A stretch of DNA of 64,000 bases from Sphingobacteriales bacterium (GCA_016235125.1 JACRLZ010000006.1:310001-374000); one strand, 5' to 3'. Positions 41,670 through 51,046 are shown, counted from the first letter of the stretch. The notes: generated by a model not told the origin, from the letters alone. Made by a program: numbers and translations.

Positions 41670-43073
41670 TTATGAATTATTTTTCACAGAAGGCCCCGAC
41701 ATTTTATTTGTTGCCGCCAAACGTATTTGCTTATTCTTTTCAATCAAAATATGTGTGGCCCATTTTTGCAGGCGATGATGCAGGGGTATCAATAAAGCGG
41801 CTATACAAACCAGCGACAGCAACATAAGCAGGGGCGAGTGATTTGTTATGTTTTCCAGGAAAGGATGCAACAGTAAATTTAAAAATTCAAATACTATCAG
41901 TAATGCTGCAACGCTTAAGAAAGTAAGTACTCTCACATGAATAATGATTTTGCGGGCCAGTAAAACAAACAAAAAGATAAAAGCAACAATGCCTAAAGCG
42001 AGGAGAGTATACTGTATATTATATAAGCGCTGTTTTTCCTGTCTTGCGGTTTTTGCTTTTTCTTCAATCTCTTTTAACTGCTGGGTAAAAATAATGCTTT
42101 GAAATTCCGCAATTTTTTTCTGATTGTTTACAGAATCATTATATGCTATCTGCATTTCTGAAAAAAAATAGGCGCTGTCATTCATCCGGCGAAGGTTATA
42201 GGCTTTTTTTAGTATCCCCGCAGATTGGGCAGCCCTTTCTGCAAAACCATATTTTCTGGCCATAGCAAAAGTTTCCAAAGCGATATTAAGAGCTTTTGTC
42301 AGGCTATCCCGGCTCAGTAAAAAATCGGCATAGTTAATAGCCAGTAGGGCAAGCCCCGCCATTTGTTTTTCTTTTTTACAATAATCCATTGCAGAATTGT
42401 AACAGGAATCAGCACGGTGATAATCTTTCTTTAATTCATATGTCCGGGCAATCTGTCTTAACAACACAGAATAAAGTGCAGGCTCAGGATTCGCTGGTTT
42501 TGTTGATTCAGCTTTCTGTATATAAAGTAATGCTGAGTCTGGCTTATCTAATGCATTATAGGTTGCCACATAAAAAATATTTCGCTGAAAATTTGTTTCC
42601 GGAAAGCTTCCCACAGAATCTGATTTTTGCAGGTACTTTAAGGCAAGCTCATTATTATTGGTGAGCACATAGAGGTAGGCGATAACATTAAATGTTCTCG
42701 CTTTACGACTGCCCGATGGTTTATACTCCAGTGCTTTAAAATATCCGGCAAGAGCAGGATTAAATTCCTGGCGAAATGCATGCCTGCCTCCTAATTCACT
42801 CCATGCATCTGTAAGCAACGTATCCCGGTTCAATTTTGCAGCGATGCGCATCAGTTCTTTTTGAACAAGGTCAGAACTGTCAAATAAACCCGCTGCACGA
42901 TAATAACGGTTAAGACTTCTGTAAGCATAAAATTTTTCTTCAGCAGAGCTGTTTGGGTTATTTATTACCTTCCTGGCAGAATCAAGTCTTAGTGTCTGAA
43001 ATGGGTTTTGAGCAGATACATATCCGGTGCTTAAAGCGATTAAAATAAAGAATATGAAAAATATTTTTTTCAT
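41670..43073 (-). CDS. Secreted TPR protein with C-terminal membrane helices
   Basis: This 467-aa protein has a signal peptide (ends VSAQ), about six TPR-like helix pairs (residues 30-310), a coiled coil (residues 322-350) and then three or four membrane helices (about residues 352-440), ending in a basic tail. It looks like the sensor half of TPR-type histidine kinases without the kinase. It lies within the MEVH gene run and may be part of the same machine. Confidence 0.72.
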   Translation of the reverse strand: MKKIFFIFFILIALSTGYVSAQNPFQTLRLDSARKVINNPNSSAEEKFYAYRSLNRYYRAAGLFDSSDLVQKELMRIAAKLNRDTLLTDAWSELGGRHAFRQEFNPALAGYFKALEYKPSGSRKARTFNVIAYLYVLTNNNELALKYLQKSDSVGSFPETNFQRNIFYVATYNALDKPDSALLYIQKAESTKPANPEPALYSVLLRQIARTYELKKDYHRADSCYNSAMDYCKKEKQMAGLALLAINYADFLLSRDSLTKALNIALETFAMARKYGFAERAAQSAGILKKAYNLRRMNDSAYFFSEMQIAYNDSVNNQKKIAEFQSIIFTQQLKEIEEKAKTARQEKQRLYNIQYTLLALGIVAFIFLFVLLARKIIIHVRVLTFLSVAALLIVFEFLNLLLHPFLENITNHSPLLMLLSLVCIAALLIPLHHRLQKWATHILIEKNKQIRLAATNKMSGPSVKNNS

Positions 43074-43138
43074 ATTTCATCTGATTTGTAAGCTGTGCTT
43101 CGGCGACAATAATTAGTTGGGTATAAAATAAAAATAAC

Positions 43139-43200
43139 AATCTTCCGGAAATAATGCCTCCTTTTTTCCTCACAGTATAACTGTGATGGTGAACTTCCAA
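43139..43200 (-). pseudogene. Decayed 5' end of a MEVH-leader gene
   Basis: The minus strand from 43200 reads TTG GAA GTT CAC CAT CAC, that is xEVHHHSYTVRKK, and then loses one T relative to the paralogues, so KKWTHYF is out of frame although the nucleotides GGAGGCATTATTTC still align with TGGACCCATTATTTC. The start codon has changed to TTG. No downstream domain is left before the TPR gene. Confidence 0.75.
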
Positions 43201-43203
43201 TGT

Positions 43204-43305
43204 CTAATTATTTTTTACATACTTGTATAAAAAAGCACAAAGAAACCCAGCCACTACATAGATCAGAAACCGGATCAATCTACCCTTCCATAAACTATTT
43301 TTCAT
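43204..43305 (-). CDS. 33-aa membrane peptide
   Basis: The minus strand from ATG 43305 encodes MKNSLWKGRLIRFLIYVV followed by AGFLCAFLYKYVKNN and TAG. It is one membrane helix with basic ends. It lies six bases after MEVH-leader protein 3 and so is in the same operon. Its small size keeps confidence moderate. Confidence 0.5.
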   Translation of the reverse strand: MKNSLWKGRLIRFLIYVVAGFLCAFLYKYVKNN

Positions 43306-43311
43306 ATTTGT

Positions 43312-44037
43312 TTATTGAAGATGATATTTTTCTTTCAGTTCTTTGAAAATTTCGCCACTCAGTTTCATCAGCTGTTCATATTCTGACAGGGAACGTTCCT
43401 GTCCCCGCCTGGCCATTACTGCATAATTAATGAACTGGTCCGCTTCATCCCTCCCTTTCATTTTATTGTACATTGAATGAGAAACAGGACGATGACTAAT
43501 AAAATCAAGAATTACTTCGTAATTAATAAAACCCGACGAAAACGGAATAAAAGTTTCAAGCACCTGTTTGCTGTTCAAAGCATCCCGGTCTTCTGCTCTT
43601 TTTGAATATACATCATACTGATTCAATAAGCCAACGAGCCGCTGGGGAAAATATCTTAATGAACCGGAATTTTTTATCTGTTCATAAGTGCCCTGTGTAT
43701 GCACAAACGGAGCAATTCTTGGGAAATACTGAACGGCATCATAAAAAACAGAATCATGCCATTTATCAGGTGATTGGTGTAACAATTCCACCAATCTGTC
43801 CAGGCCTTTGTTTTTGGTCCCGCTGAATTCCAATGCCTGGTTCAATGCGGCAGTATCTTTTTTTAAATCTTCAATTAAGGAAGCGGCGAATGCTTTTGCC
43901 CTTTTGTGCTCTACAAAATGCTCCCGCCAGTTCTCGACGAGGAAACCAGCTGTAACAGCCAGAAAAAGCATGAAGAACTCCCAGAGATAATGGGTCCATT
44001 TTTTTCGGGCTGAGTGACTATGATGATGTACTTCCAT
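43312..44037 (-). CDS. MEVH-leader membrane protein 3
   Basis: This 241-aa paralogue has the leader MEVHHHSHSA, RKKWTHYLWE, a membrane helix at about residues 20-35 and ENWREHFVEHKRAKAF, then its own helical domain with the common SLIEDLKKDTAALNQAL pattern. It follows the DUF4143 ATPase by six bases. The ENWREH linker resembles NNWNEE of DUF6090, supporting a distant link. Confidence 0.75.
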   Translation of the reverse strand: MEVHHHSHSARKKWTHYLWEFFMLFLAVTAGFLVENWREHFVEHKRAKAFAASLIEDLKKDTAALNQALEFSGTKNKGLDRLVELLHQSPDKWHDSVFYDAVQYFPRIAPFVHTQGTYEQIKNSGSLRYFPQRLVGLLNQYDVYSKRAEDRDALNSKQVLETFIPFSSGFINYEVILDFISHRPVSHSMYNKMKGRDEADQFINYAVMARRGQERSLSEYEQLMKLSGEIFKELKEKYHLQ

Positions 44038-44043
44038 ATTTTT

Positions 44044-45171
44044 TTATTCAGTCAAAAAAATTTCAGCATTGTCTGGTGTTATCAAATGTGTTGTTGCTTT
44101 GGGGTAAGCATTGGTAAATGCACGGCTCACATTGCCCTTTGCTTTAGGGTTCCATTTACACTCAAAGCCAGTAACAATTCCATCAACCTCTTCAATGTAA
44201 TCAACTTCCTGCTGCGCCAAAGTACGCCAGAAAAAAGCAGACACATTTTTTCCGGTATTGTTCAGAAATTTTAACCGCTCACTGATGAACCAGTTTTCCC
44301 AAAGTTGCCCAATATCCTGACGTAAATTTGCCGGGCTAAATTGATTAATAGCAGCATTGCGCAAACCGTTATCGTAAAAATAGATCTTATAACTTTTTTT
44401 CAGCTCATTCCTCAGGTTTCGGCTGAAGGCCGGGAGCCTGAACACAATGAATGCTTTCTCCAGCAGATTAATATATTTTTCCACTGTTTCTGCATTCAGC
44501 CCGCAAAGCTGCCCCAGTTCATGATAGCTTATGAGCTGTGCTGTTTGAAATGCCAGCGCCTGTACCAGCTTTTCCAGCTTATCGGGTTTTTGAATCCTCT
44601 CCCAGGTAAGAATGTCTTTATAGAGATAGCTGTTGGCTAATTGTTTTAATAAAGCCTGCTCTTTACCGGGGGTAGTTACCACTTCGGGATAATAACCATA
44701 AATCAAACGATGGTGCAGCAACCTTTTTTCTTCAAGCAAAGAACTATGTTCTGCCATTTCGCCAAACGATAGCGGATATAAATGGTATTCCCATTTGCGG
44801 CCGGTAAGCGGTTCATTTATTTTATTAGCCAGCTCAAATGCGGAAGAACCGGTGGCTATCACTTTTACATTTTTGATATTATCGGTAATGAGTTTAATAC
44901 AAAGTCCGATGTTTTCAATTCGCTGCGCTTCATCTATTACCACTGATTTGTGATGGCCGATCAAATTTTTTATTTTAGTAGAAGTGGGGTGTTCCAGCAG
45001 GCTTCTTATATCTGCCTCATCTCCATTCCAGAAAACTACGGGCTGGGCAAATTGCTTTTGCATTGAGTCAACGAGACTGGTTTTACCAGCTTGCCTCGGG
45101 CCAAGCAGTATAATAGCTTTCTTATCCTTCAGCCTGTTGCTAATACTGCTTTCCAGCCTTCTTTTTATCAT
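44044..45171 (-). CDS. AAA ATPase with C-terminal DUF4143
   Basis: This 375-aa protein has a Walker A motif GPRQAGKTS (residues 24-32), Walker B SVVIDEAQRI (about residue 76), a sensor segment ATGSSAFEL, and DUF4143 with the late YIEEVDGIVTGFECKW nuclease-like element. The family is abundant in prokaryotes and of unclear role, often near toxin or mobile genes. The start is preceded by a 38-bp palindrome at 45195-45232 and a half-copy of it, which may be an autoregulatory site. Confidence 0.88.
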   Translation of the reverse strand: MIKRRLESSISNRLKDKKAIILLGPRQAGKTSLVDSMQKQFAQPVVFWNGDEADIRSLLEHPTSTKIKNLIGHHKSVVIDEAQRIENIGLCIKLITDNIKNVKVIATGSSAFELANKINEPLTGRKWEYHLYPLSFGEMAEHSSLLEEKRLLHHRLIYGYYPEVVTTPGKEQALLKQLANSYLYKDILTWERIQKPDKLEKLVQALAFQTAQLISYHELGQLCGLNAETVEKYINLLEKAFIVFRLPAFSRNLRNELKKSYKIYFYDNGLRNAAINQFSPANLRQDIGQLWENWFISERLKFLNNTGKNVSAFFWRTLAQQEVDYIEEVDGIVTGFECKWNPKAKGNVSRAFTNAYPKATTHLITPDNAEIFLTE

Positions 45172-45194
45172 TTTTCGGATATTTCCGTAAAATT

Positions 45195-45232
45195 AATAGA
45201 TATTTTTCGGATTTATCCAAAAAATATCTATT
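45195..45232. promoter_or_regulatory. 38-bp near-perfect palindrome upstream of the DUF4143 gene
   Basis: AATAGATATTTTT (45195-45207) mirrors AAAAATATCTATT (45220-45232), with GGAT/ATCC at the core and only one mismatched pair. The motif TTTTTCGGAT recurs at 45172-45181, covering the gene start region. The palindrome overlaps the stop of the acylase gene. Confidence 0.65.
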
Positions 45233-47513
45233 CTCCCGGATGATAAACTCTTTCCACATGCTTCAGAACATCTTCCCTGTAAAACAACACATCTTTGAAT
45301 TGTCCTTTGCTGTACATCAGTCCCTGATCAAAGAAATGCGGTGAACTTTCATCGCCGCTTTCGCCGCCGGCGAGTAATGATTTTGCTTTGATCCGTTTCC
45401 CTCCAAGGGAGTCTTTGCGGACGAATTCTACTGCACAGATGAAACTGTTTCCGTTAACGCCATATCTTTTGATTGTGCCCTGGAAAGTTTTGCTGGTATA
45501 AGAAGGCAGCATTCCCCATGTAGAAGAAACAAATCCTACCGGGTAACTGGGTTTGCTGTCATCAAATTTATTGTCAATGTCTGAAGAGATCCTTTGAAAA
45601 CGGTTGATGCGGCCCCAGGGCATTTGCCAGCGGCCAAATTTATTCTCCAGTTCATTGATGCTGGCAAGCAGGGGTATCAATAATTCTTCGGGGTTTGCAT
45701 TGGCGGCAAAATATTTTGCTTTGTCCACAAGGTCAGCTTCATCGTCATCAATAATTTTAGTTCTGAAAATATTGGGCAATAGCTTTTGTCCCCATTCAAC
45801 AGCCAGTGTGGTGGCAACAGAATTTTCATTGCAGCGATAGTCCCAGTTCTTTAACAAGGTGACGGGACCCACCAGCAACGCATACAAGGTATCGGGATAC
45901 GCTATGTTTTTTTCAAATGCATTTACCAGGGCAGGCACCAGTACTTCAAAAGCTGCTAACCTTGTATCATATCCTGCTTTGATCACTTTTTCAATATTGT
46001 ATTTGTTTCCTTCGGCCAGCACTCTTACAGCATTGATGCCACGGAAATTTTCTCCATCCGGCGCCATGTAGGCAGGATAGTTTTCTCTTTTCGGACTGTT
46101 AACTCCTGCAACAGTAAAAGGAGTGGAGTTGCAGTTCTGTAACCAGCCATTCGGTGGATTAATACATTGCACCGTTTTAGAAATATCATGATAGCCTTTC
46201 CATTCGGTAGAAGTTATGCTCCCATCTACTGCTTTACTCCAGTCATATTTTATATCTCTTTCGGGAATGCGGTTGCCATGCCAGTAAGCAATATTGCCTT
46301 CCGCATCGGCATACACAGTGTTGTTGGAGATATTTCCTTTAAGGTCCAATGTCTTTTTAAAATCTTCCAGGCCCTTTGCCTTTGTTCTTTGCCAGCATTG
46401 AATCAACCCGTTCATGATGCGGTTATCGGCTTTTACACTCAGCCATTGCCCGTTTTTTTTAGCCATCACCGGGCCATGATGAGTAAAGAGGGCATTGATG
46501 GTTTTTGCTTCGAAATTGTTTTCACTTTTATATTTCAGTGTAATTTTTTCTTCTGTTACTTTCTTTTCTTTTCCGTCATACTCATATACCCACCCGTTTC
46601 CCTGCCCGACTGGGTCATTCAGGCGGGCTTTCTTTGAAATTTTTTCAATGTAAGTATCGGCTGCATCCACAGCGCTGCTGGTATGCATCCATCCGCAGTG
46701 TTCATTAAAGCCCTGGTAAATGAAAAATTGCCCCCATGTTACAGCGCCGTACACATTCAATCCCTCCTCACTTACCATGTGCACTTCGGGGCGAAAGTAA
46801 AAAGTAACATGCGGGTTAATATATAATATAGCATTACCCCTTTCGGTGATCTTTGGAGAAAAGGCAAAACCATTGGAGCCGGTTGGGTTTTCTTCAGGGA
46901 AAGATTCCGGAGCCTGTCCCGAACTTGATTCGGGATCGGGCCCGGAATGACGAACTTCGTTGTTTGTGGCAACAGGCTCATCTCCCGAATACAAATCTTT
47001 TAAATCTGCTGCGGTTAGGTCGGCGGTGTTGATGGCGCCAATGCTTCCATCGGTCCATAGCAGTGGATACCAGGGTTGAAATTTGGTGAGCAATGCCGGT
47101 TTTACATCAGGATGTTTGTATAAATAGTAATTAATGCCATCGGCAAAAGCATTACAAAGCTTCTTCAGCCAGTCAGGTGCTTTTTTAAAATCTCTGATGG
47201 CATCGGATGAATCAATGATCATTCTTATCAGCAAGTCATCATATAAAGAACTTTCTCCTTTTACTTCACTCATTCTGCCCAGCTTTTCAATATAGTTCAT
47301 CTCCACCCGTTTAAAATCATCTTCGCATTGGGCATACATCAATCCAAACACGGCATCTGCATCCGTCTTTCCATAAATATGCGGTATGCCCCAGTTGTCA
47401 CGGATGATGCTGACATGGTTGGCTTGCTGTTGCCAGCGGCTTATACCATCTTTTGTAAGTGGCTGGGCAAGTAAATGAACCGGAAAAAGGAGAAAAAGAA
47501 ATATTTTTTTCAT
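45228..47513 (-). CDS. Penicillin-acylase family (S45) hydrolase with a repeat insertion
   Basis: This 761-aa secreted enzyme (signal peptide ends LLAQ) is an Ntn-hydrolase precursor: an alpha chain, a spacer peptide, and a beta chain starting at the catalytic serine of TGSNGFAFSPKITERGNAILYINPH. Such acylases cut amide bonds, for example in acyl-homoserine lactones or beta-lactams; the substrate here is unknown. Just before the cleavage serine lies a palindromic repeat coding for EVRHSGPDPESSSGQAPES. Because this stretch belongs to the spacer that is normally removed, the insertion may be harmless. Confidence 0.88.
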   Translation of the reverse strand: MKKIFLFLLFPVHLLAQPLTKDGISRWQQQANHVSIIRDNWGIPHIYGKTDADAVFGLMYAQCEDDFKRVEMNYIEKLGRMSEVKGESSLYDDLLIRMIIDSSDAIRDFKKAPDWLKKLCNAFADGINYYLYKHPDVKPALLTKFQPWYPLLWTDGSIGAINTADLTAADLKDLYSGDEPVATNNEVRHSGPDPESSSGQAPESFPEENPTGSNGFAFSPKITERGNAILYINPHVTFYFRPEVHMVSEEGLNVYGAVTWGQFFIYQGFNEHCGWMHTSSAVDAADTYIEKISKKARLNDPVGQGNGWVYEYDGKEKKVTEEKITLKYKSENNFEAKTINALFTHHGPVMAKKNGQWLSVKADNRIMNGLIQCWQRTKAKGLEDFKKTLDLKGNISNNTVYADAEGNIAYWHGNRIPERDIKYDWSKAVDGSITSTEWKGYHDISKTVQCINPPNGWLQNCNSTPFTVAGVNSPKRENYPAYMAPDGENFRGINAVRVLAEGNKYNIEKVIKAGYDTRLAAFEVLVPALVNAFEKNIAYPDTLYALLVGPVTLLKNWDYRCNENSVATTLAVEWGQKLLPNIFRTKIIDDDEADLVDKAKYFAANANPEELLIPLLASINELENKFGRWQMPWGRINRFQRISSDIDNKFDDSKPSYPVGFVSSTWGMLPSYTSKTFQGTIKRYGVNGNSFICAVEFVRKDSLGGKRIKAKSLLAGGESGDESSPHFFDQGLMYSKGQFKDVLFYREDVLKHVERVYHPGE
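46904..46948. repeat. 45-bp palindromic repeat in the acylase spacer region
   Basis: Outer arms ATTCCGG (46904-46910) and CCGGAAT (46942-46948) and inner arms CCCGAA (46918-46923) and TTCGGG (46929-46934) are perfect. The 45 bases are a multiple of three, so the frame is kept. Confidence 0.75.
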
Positions 47514-47554
47514 AGAGTAAATATAATTGTTAATCGAATGATTATATATCGCTG

Positions 47555-47577
47555 TATTTCAATAATCTATTGAAATA
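47555..47577. promoter_or_regulatory. Perfect 10-bp palindrome in a divergent promoter region
   Basis: TATTTCAATA (47555-47564), spacer ATC, TATTGAAATA (47568-47577). It lies 42 bases before the acylase start and 133 before the kinase start, and could be an operator for either. Confidence 0.5.
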
Positions 47578-47709
47578 ACGGTATAATAAAAAAGATTGTC
47601 AGTTTTATATTATATAAAATAGCCTACCTTTTAATACCTGCCTCCTATGAATCTTCAGCCTTTAGGATCAATTTCCGGACATTGATTCTTAATTATAATC
47701 AGAACTTTT

Positions 47710-50700
47710 ATGTCTGTCAGACAACGCTTCAAAAAGTTCTCGTTTATTTTCAGCGTGGCAGTAGCCCTTGTTGGATTTCTTGTGCTTATCGGCTGGGCAG
47801 GAAATATTACTGTTCTCAAAAGCATTTCCCCGCAATGGATCAGCATGAAGGCCAATGCGGCGCTTTGTTTTTTACTGGCAGGCAGCACCGTGATCCTGGT
47901 TAACAGGGAAAGAAAGACTCCAGGCTCAGAAATAATAGCTTCTGTCTTTTCGTTTATCATCTTTTCAACAGGAACAGTTACCGTACTTGAATACATTTTC
48001 GGTTTCAATGCAGGTATTGATGAATTACTTTTTAAGGACAGGCAAACTATTTTTCCTGAACTCACCCCCGGACGACAATCTGTATTTTCTGCAGCATATT
48101 TTATGCTTTTCGGATTTTGTTATTTGCCTGGCATTAAAAAAATAATGAAACCCTCATTATTTCAACTGATTCACATAATGTCCGGGATTTTTGCTCTGGC
48201 AGCTGCTATGAGTTATTTATTTGGCACTTATTTTTTTATTGGGGTTTCGCTAAAGTTCATCTATGTAATTCATTCTACGCTTGCTTTTCTGTTATTGATA
48301 TTGGCGGTACTGTTTTCGCAACCCGATACCGGAATAATGAAACTGGTGAGCAGTAATACCAGCGGAGGCAGAGTTATCCGCAGCACCCTGCCCTTGTTTA
48401 TTTTCATTTTTATTGTACTTGGCTGGTTACGACTTAAAGGAGAGCAGGCGGGGTTATATAATGAGGAACTTGGTATTTCAATCTTCATATTGGCCATGAT
48501 CATTATTTTGGGTTACCTTTTATTTTGGGGTGCAGCATCCTTTACCCGATCCGAAGAGGCGCTGATGCAGTCAGAAGAAAGACTGATCAAAGCAAATAAA
48601 AACCTGGAACTGGCCGAACAACAAGCCGGCATTGGGAACTGGGAATATGATGTGGGATCAAAATTCAGTCACTGGTCCAAAGAAGTGTTCAGGATTTTTG
48701 ATATGCCCCCGGATGCAAAACCACCTTCGAACAAAGAATTTCTTGAACTGATCCATCCCGATGACCGGCCGCCGTTTATTGAATTTCTCAATCAGTTGCT
48801 GGAACAAAAAAATGTAAAAACAATTATTTTCAGAACCAACCCGAAAAAACTCAGGTTGAAATATCTGCTTCCGGGCTGGCAGGTAATAAAAGATGATAAA
48901 GGAATCCCCAAAAAATATTTTGGAACCCTGCAGGATATCACCGAAAGGGTAGAAGCAAAAACGGCATTAAAGCAGCGGGAAGAGTTATTTTCAAAGGCTT
49001 TTCATTCAAGGGTATTCGGGCTGGCCATTCTCAACGGGGAAAACCAGGTGATCAATATTAATGATACACTGGCCGGTCTGCTGGAATACAAAAAAGAAGA
49101 ACTGATAGGGAAAAAATGTTCGGAGATAGAATTGACCAGTCCGGATTATCTCAAAAAAAGGGGTGAACTCGGATTGATGTTAATGCAAAAAGGAAGCATT
49201 GAAAACTATGAACTGGAACTGCTGACCCGAAGTGGAAAAATGTTAAGCCTTCTGCTTTCTGTAGAACCATTAAACCTGGGCAATGCCCCTCACTGGCTGA
49301 TTTCATTTGTAGATATAACTGAGAAAAGAAAAGCCGAAAAAGAACTGGCAGAAAGTGAAACCCGGCTGCGGGCCATTTTAGATACCGTACCGGAGTGTGT
49401 CAAAATAATTGATAGCAATGGCGAGTTAACGTATATGAACCCTGCCGGCCTGGCGATGATGGAAACAGACGATTTTGAAATGGTAAAAGGAAGAAAGGGG
49501 TTGGGCAATATTCATACTCCCTATTTAAAAGAGTTTTACAGACTGGTCACAAATGTTTTTTCCGGTACTCCCGGAAAAATGGAATATGAAATTACCGGTT
49601 TTAAAGGCACTCACCGCTGGATGGAAACCCATATGGTGCCGCTAAGAGATGAAGAAAAAAACATCGTTTCCCTGTTAGCGGTAACCCGTGACATATCTGA
49701 CCGGAAGAGATCAGAAGAAGAAATCAAAAAAGCGATAGAGCGATATGAGCTGATAGGCAAAGCCACCAATGATGCTGTTTGGGAGTGGGATTTGCGCAGC
49801 AATGACATCTGGGGCAATGACAGTTTTTATAAACTCTATGGACTAAACAGGCAAACCGATAATTTGAATACACTTGAGCCTTATACCCACACACATCCGG
49901 ATGATGTATTAAAAATGAAAACAGCATTAGATGATGCTTTTAAACAACAGCAGCAATCCGTAGGATTTGAATTCCGTTTCAGGATGCAGGATAATACATA
50001 CCGGACATTCCTGGATCGGGTATTTATCAGCTACGATGAAAAAGGACAACCTGAAAGATTGATAGGAGCCATGCTCGACATTACTGACCGAAAAAAAACA
50101 GAAGCGCAAATAAAAGAATACAACGAACAATTACGGCAATTAGCTGCCAATCTGCAAACCATCAGGGAAGACGAACGACAAAGAATTGGCCGTGAGGTGC
50201 ATGATGAACTGGGCCAATGGCTGGCCGTTTTGAAAATGGAAATAGCCCGGATTAAAAAAATAAAGGAAGATGAAAAAACCCTGGATGAATCGATAGCCAT
50301 AATGCTGCAGCAGGTGGATGGATGTATACAGTCGTCCAAAAGAATTGCCACAGAACTACGACCCACACTGATAGATGACATGGGACTGATTGCCGCTCTT
50401 GAGTGGCAGGCAGAAGAGTTTGGGAAAAGAGCTCACATAAAGTCGGCATTTAAAACAGATCTTGATAAATTGAAGTTGCCCATTGATTTTGCCATTGCCA
50501 TCTTCCGTATTTTCCAGGAATCACTCACTAATGTGATGCGGCATGCGGAAGCTACTGTTGTCACAAGCTCTCTTTTCATAAAAAAGGGGAATATTGTATT
50601 AAAAATTAAAGATAACGGGAAGGGGTTTGATACAGCTATAATCGGCACCAAAAAAACAATGGGATTGATAGGGATGAGAGAAAGGGTCCTGCTGATGAAT

Positions 50701-50775
50701 GGAACCTATGCGATAAACTCCACACCCGATAAAGGCACAGAAATAACAGTGACCATTCCTGTGCCTACCGACTGA
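47710..50775 (+). CDS. Orphan membrane PAS-domain histidine kinase (NarL-type)
   Basis: This 1021-aa protein begins with about eight membrane segments (residues 12-275), then several PAS/PAC domains (about 295-420, 425-550, 555-680 and 685-800, each ending in a TDITERK- or DISDRKR-type segment), and a HisKA_3 domain with H831 in REVHDELGQW followed by a HATPase domain with DNGKGFD and GLIGMRERV. Kinases of this class signal to LuxR-type regulators; none is adjacent, so the partner must be elsewhere. Confidence 0.9.
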   Translation: MSVRQRFKKFSFIFSVAVALVGFLVLIGWAGNITVLKSISPQWISMKANAALCFLLAGSTVILVNRERKTPGSEIIASVFSFIIFSTGTVTVLEYIFGFNAGIDELLFKDRQTIFPELTPGRQSVFSAAYFMLFGFCYLPGIKKIMKPSLFQLIHIMSGIFALAAAMSYLFGTYFFIGVSLKFIYVIHSTLAFLLLILAVLFSQPDTGIMKLVSSNTSGGRVIRSTLPLFIFIFIVLGWLRLKGEQAGLYNEELGISIFILAMIIILGYLLFWGAASFTRSEEALMQSEERLIKANKNLELAEQQAGIGNWEYDVGSKFSHWSKEVFRIFDMPPDAKPPSNKEFLELIHPDDRPPFIEFLNQLLEQKNVKTIIFRTNPKKLRLKYLLPGWQVIKDDKGIPKKYFGTLQDITERVEAKTALKQREELFSKAFHSRVFGLAILNGENQVININDTLAGLLEYKKEELIGKKCSEIELTSPDYLKKRGELGLMLMQKGSIENYELELLTRSGKMLSLLLSVEPLNLGNAPHWLISFVDITEKRKAEKELAESETRLRAILDTVPECVKIIDSNGELTYMNPAGLAMMETDDFEMVKGRKGLGNIHTPYLKEFYRLVTNVFSGTPGKMEYEITGFKGTHRWMETHMVPLRDEEKNIVSLLAVTRDISDRKRSEEEIKKAIERYELIGKATNDAVWEWDLRSNDIWGNDSFYKLYGLNRQTDNLNTLEPYTHTHPDDVLKMKTALDDAFKQQQQSVGFEFRFRMQDNTYRTFLDRVFISYDEKGQPERLIGAMLDITDRKKTEAQIKEYNEQLRQLAANLQTIREDERQRIGREVHDELGQWLAVLKMEIARIKKIKEDEKTLDESIAIMLQQVDGCIQSSKRIATELRPTLIDDMGLIAALEWQAEEFGKRAHIKSAFKTDLDKLKLPIDFAIAIFRIFQESLTNVMRHAEATVVTSSLFIKKGNIVLKIKDNGKGFDTAIIGTKKTMGLIGMRERVLLMNGTYAINSTPDKGTEITVTIPVPTD

Positions 50776-50826
50776 ACTTTTCTGTCATAAACGTAACTTG
50801 CCCGAAAAGTAAAAAGAAGTCAACCC

Positions 50827-50994
50827 ATGCTGATTATTATACTGGCTGCATTAGTGGCGCTCTCACTTTTCTTTTATTTCAATAACCAGCGGATAAAGCG
50901 GATGGAAGAATACCATGAACGCAGCAAGGAGCGGTTTGAAAAACTGCTGGAGACACTTAAAAAGAAAAAAGAAGAACAGGAGGAAAACAAATAG
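50827..50994 (+). CDS. 55-aa membrane peptide with coiled-coil tail
   Basis: ATG 50827 opens MLIIILAALVALSLFFYFNN, one membrane helix, followed by a highly charged helical tail rich in Glu and Lys (RMEEYHERSKERFEKLLETL and so on) ending at TAG 50994. It lies 51 bases after the kinase stop. It resembles small membrane-anchored coiled-coil proteins; no family is recognised. Confidence 0.6.
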   Translation: MLIIILAALVALSLFFYFNNQRIKRMEEYHERSKERFEKLLETLKKKKEEQEENK

Positions 50995-51046
50995 GGTTAT
51001 TTGTGATTATTGATTAAGAAGCAGTGCCCGGATAGCTTACGCAATA

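Noticed and set aside
46601..46627. CCTGCCCGA...TCAGGCGGG in the acylase as a second repeat insertion
   Set aside because: Pairing needs two wobbles and the encoded RLNDPVGQG could be normal; mentioned only as a candidate, not listed as a repeat.
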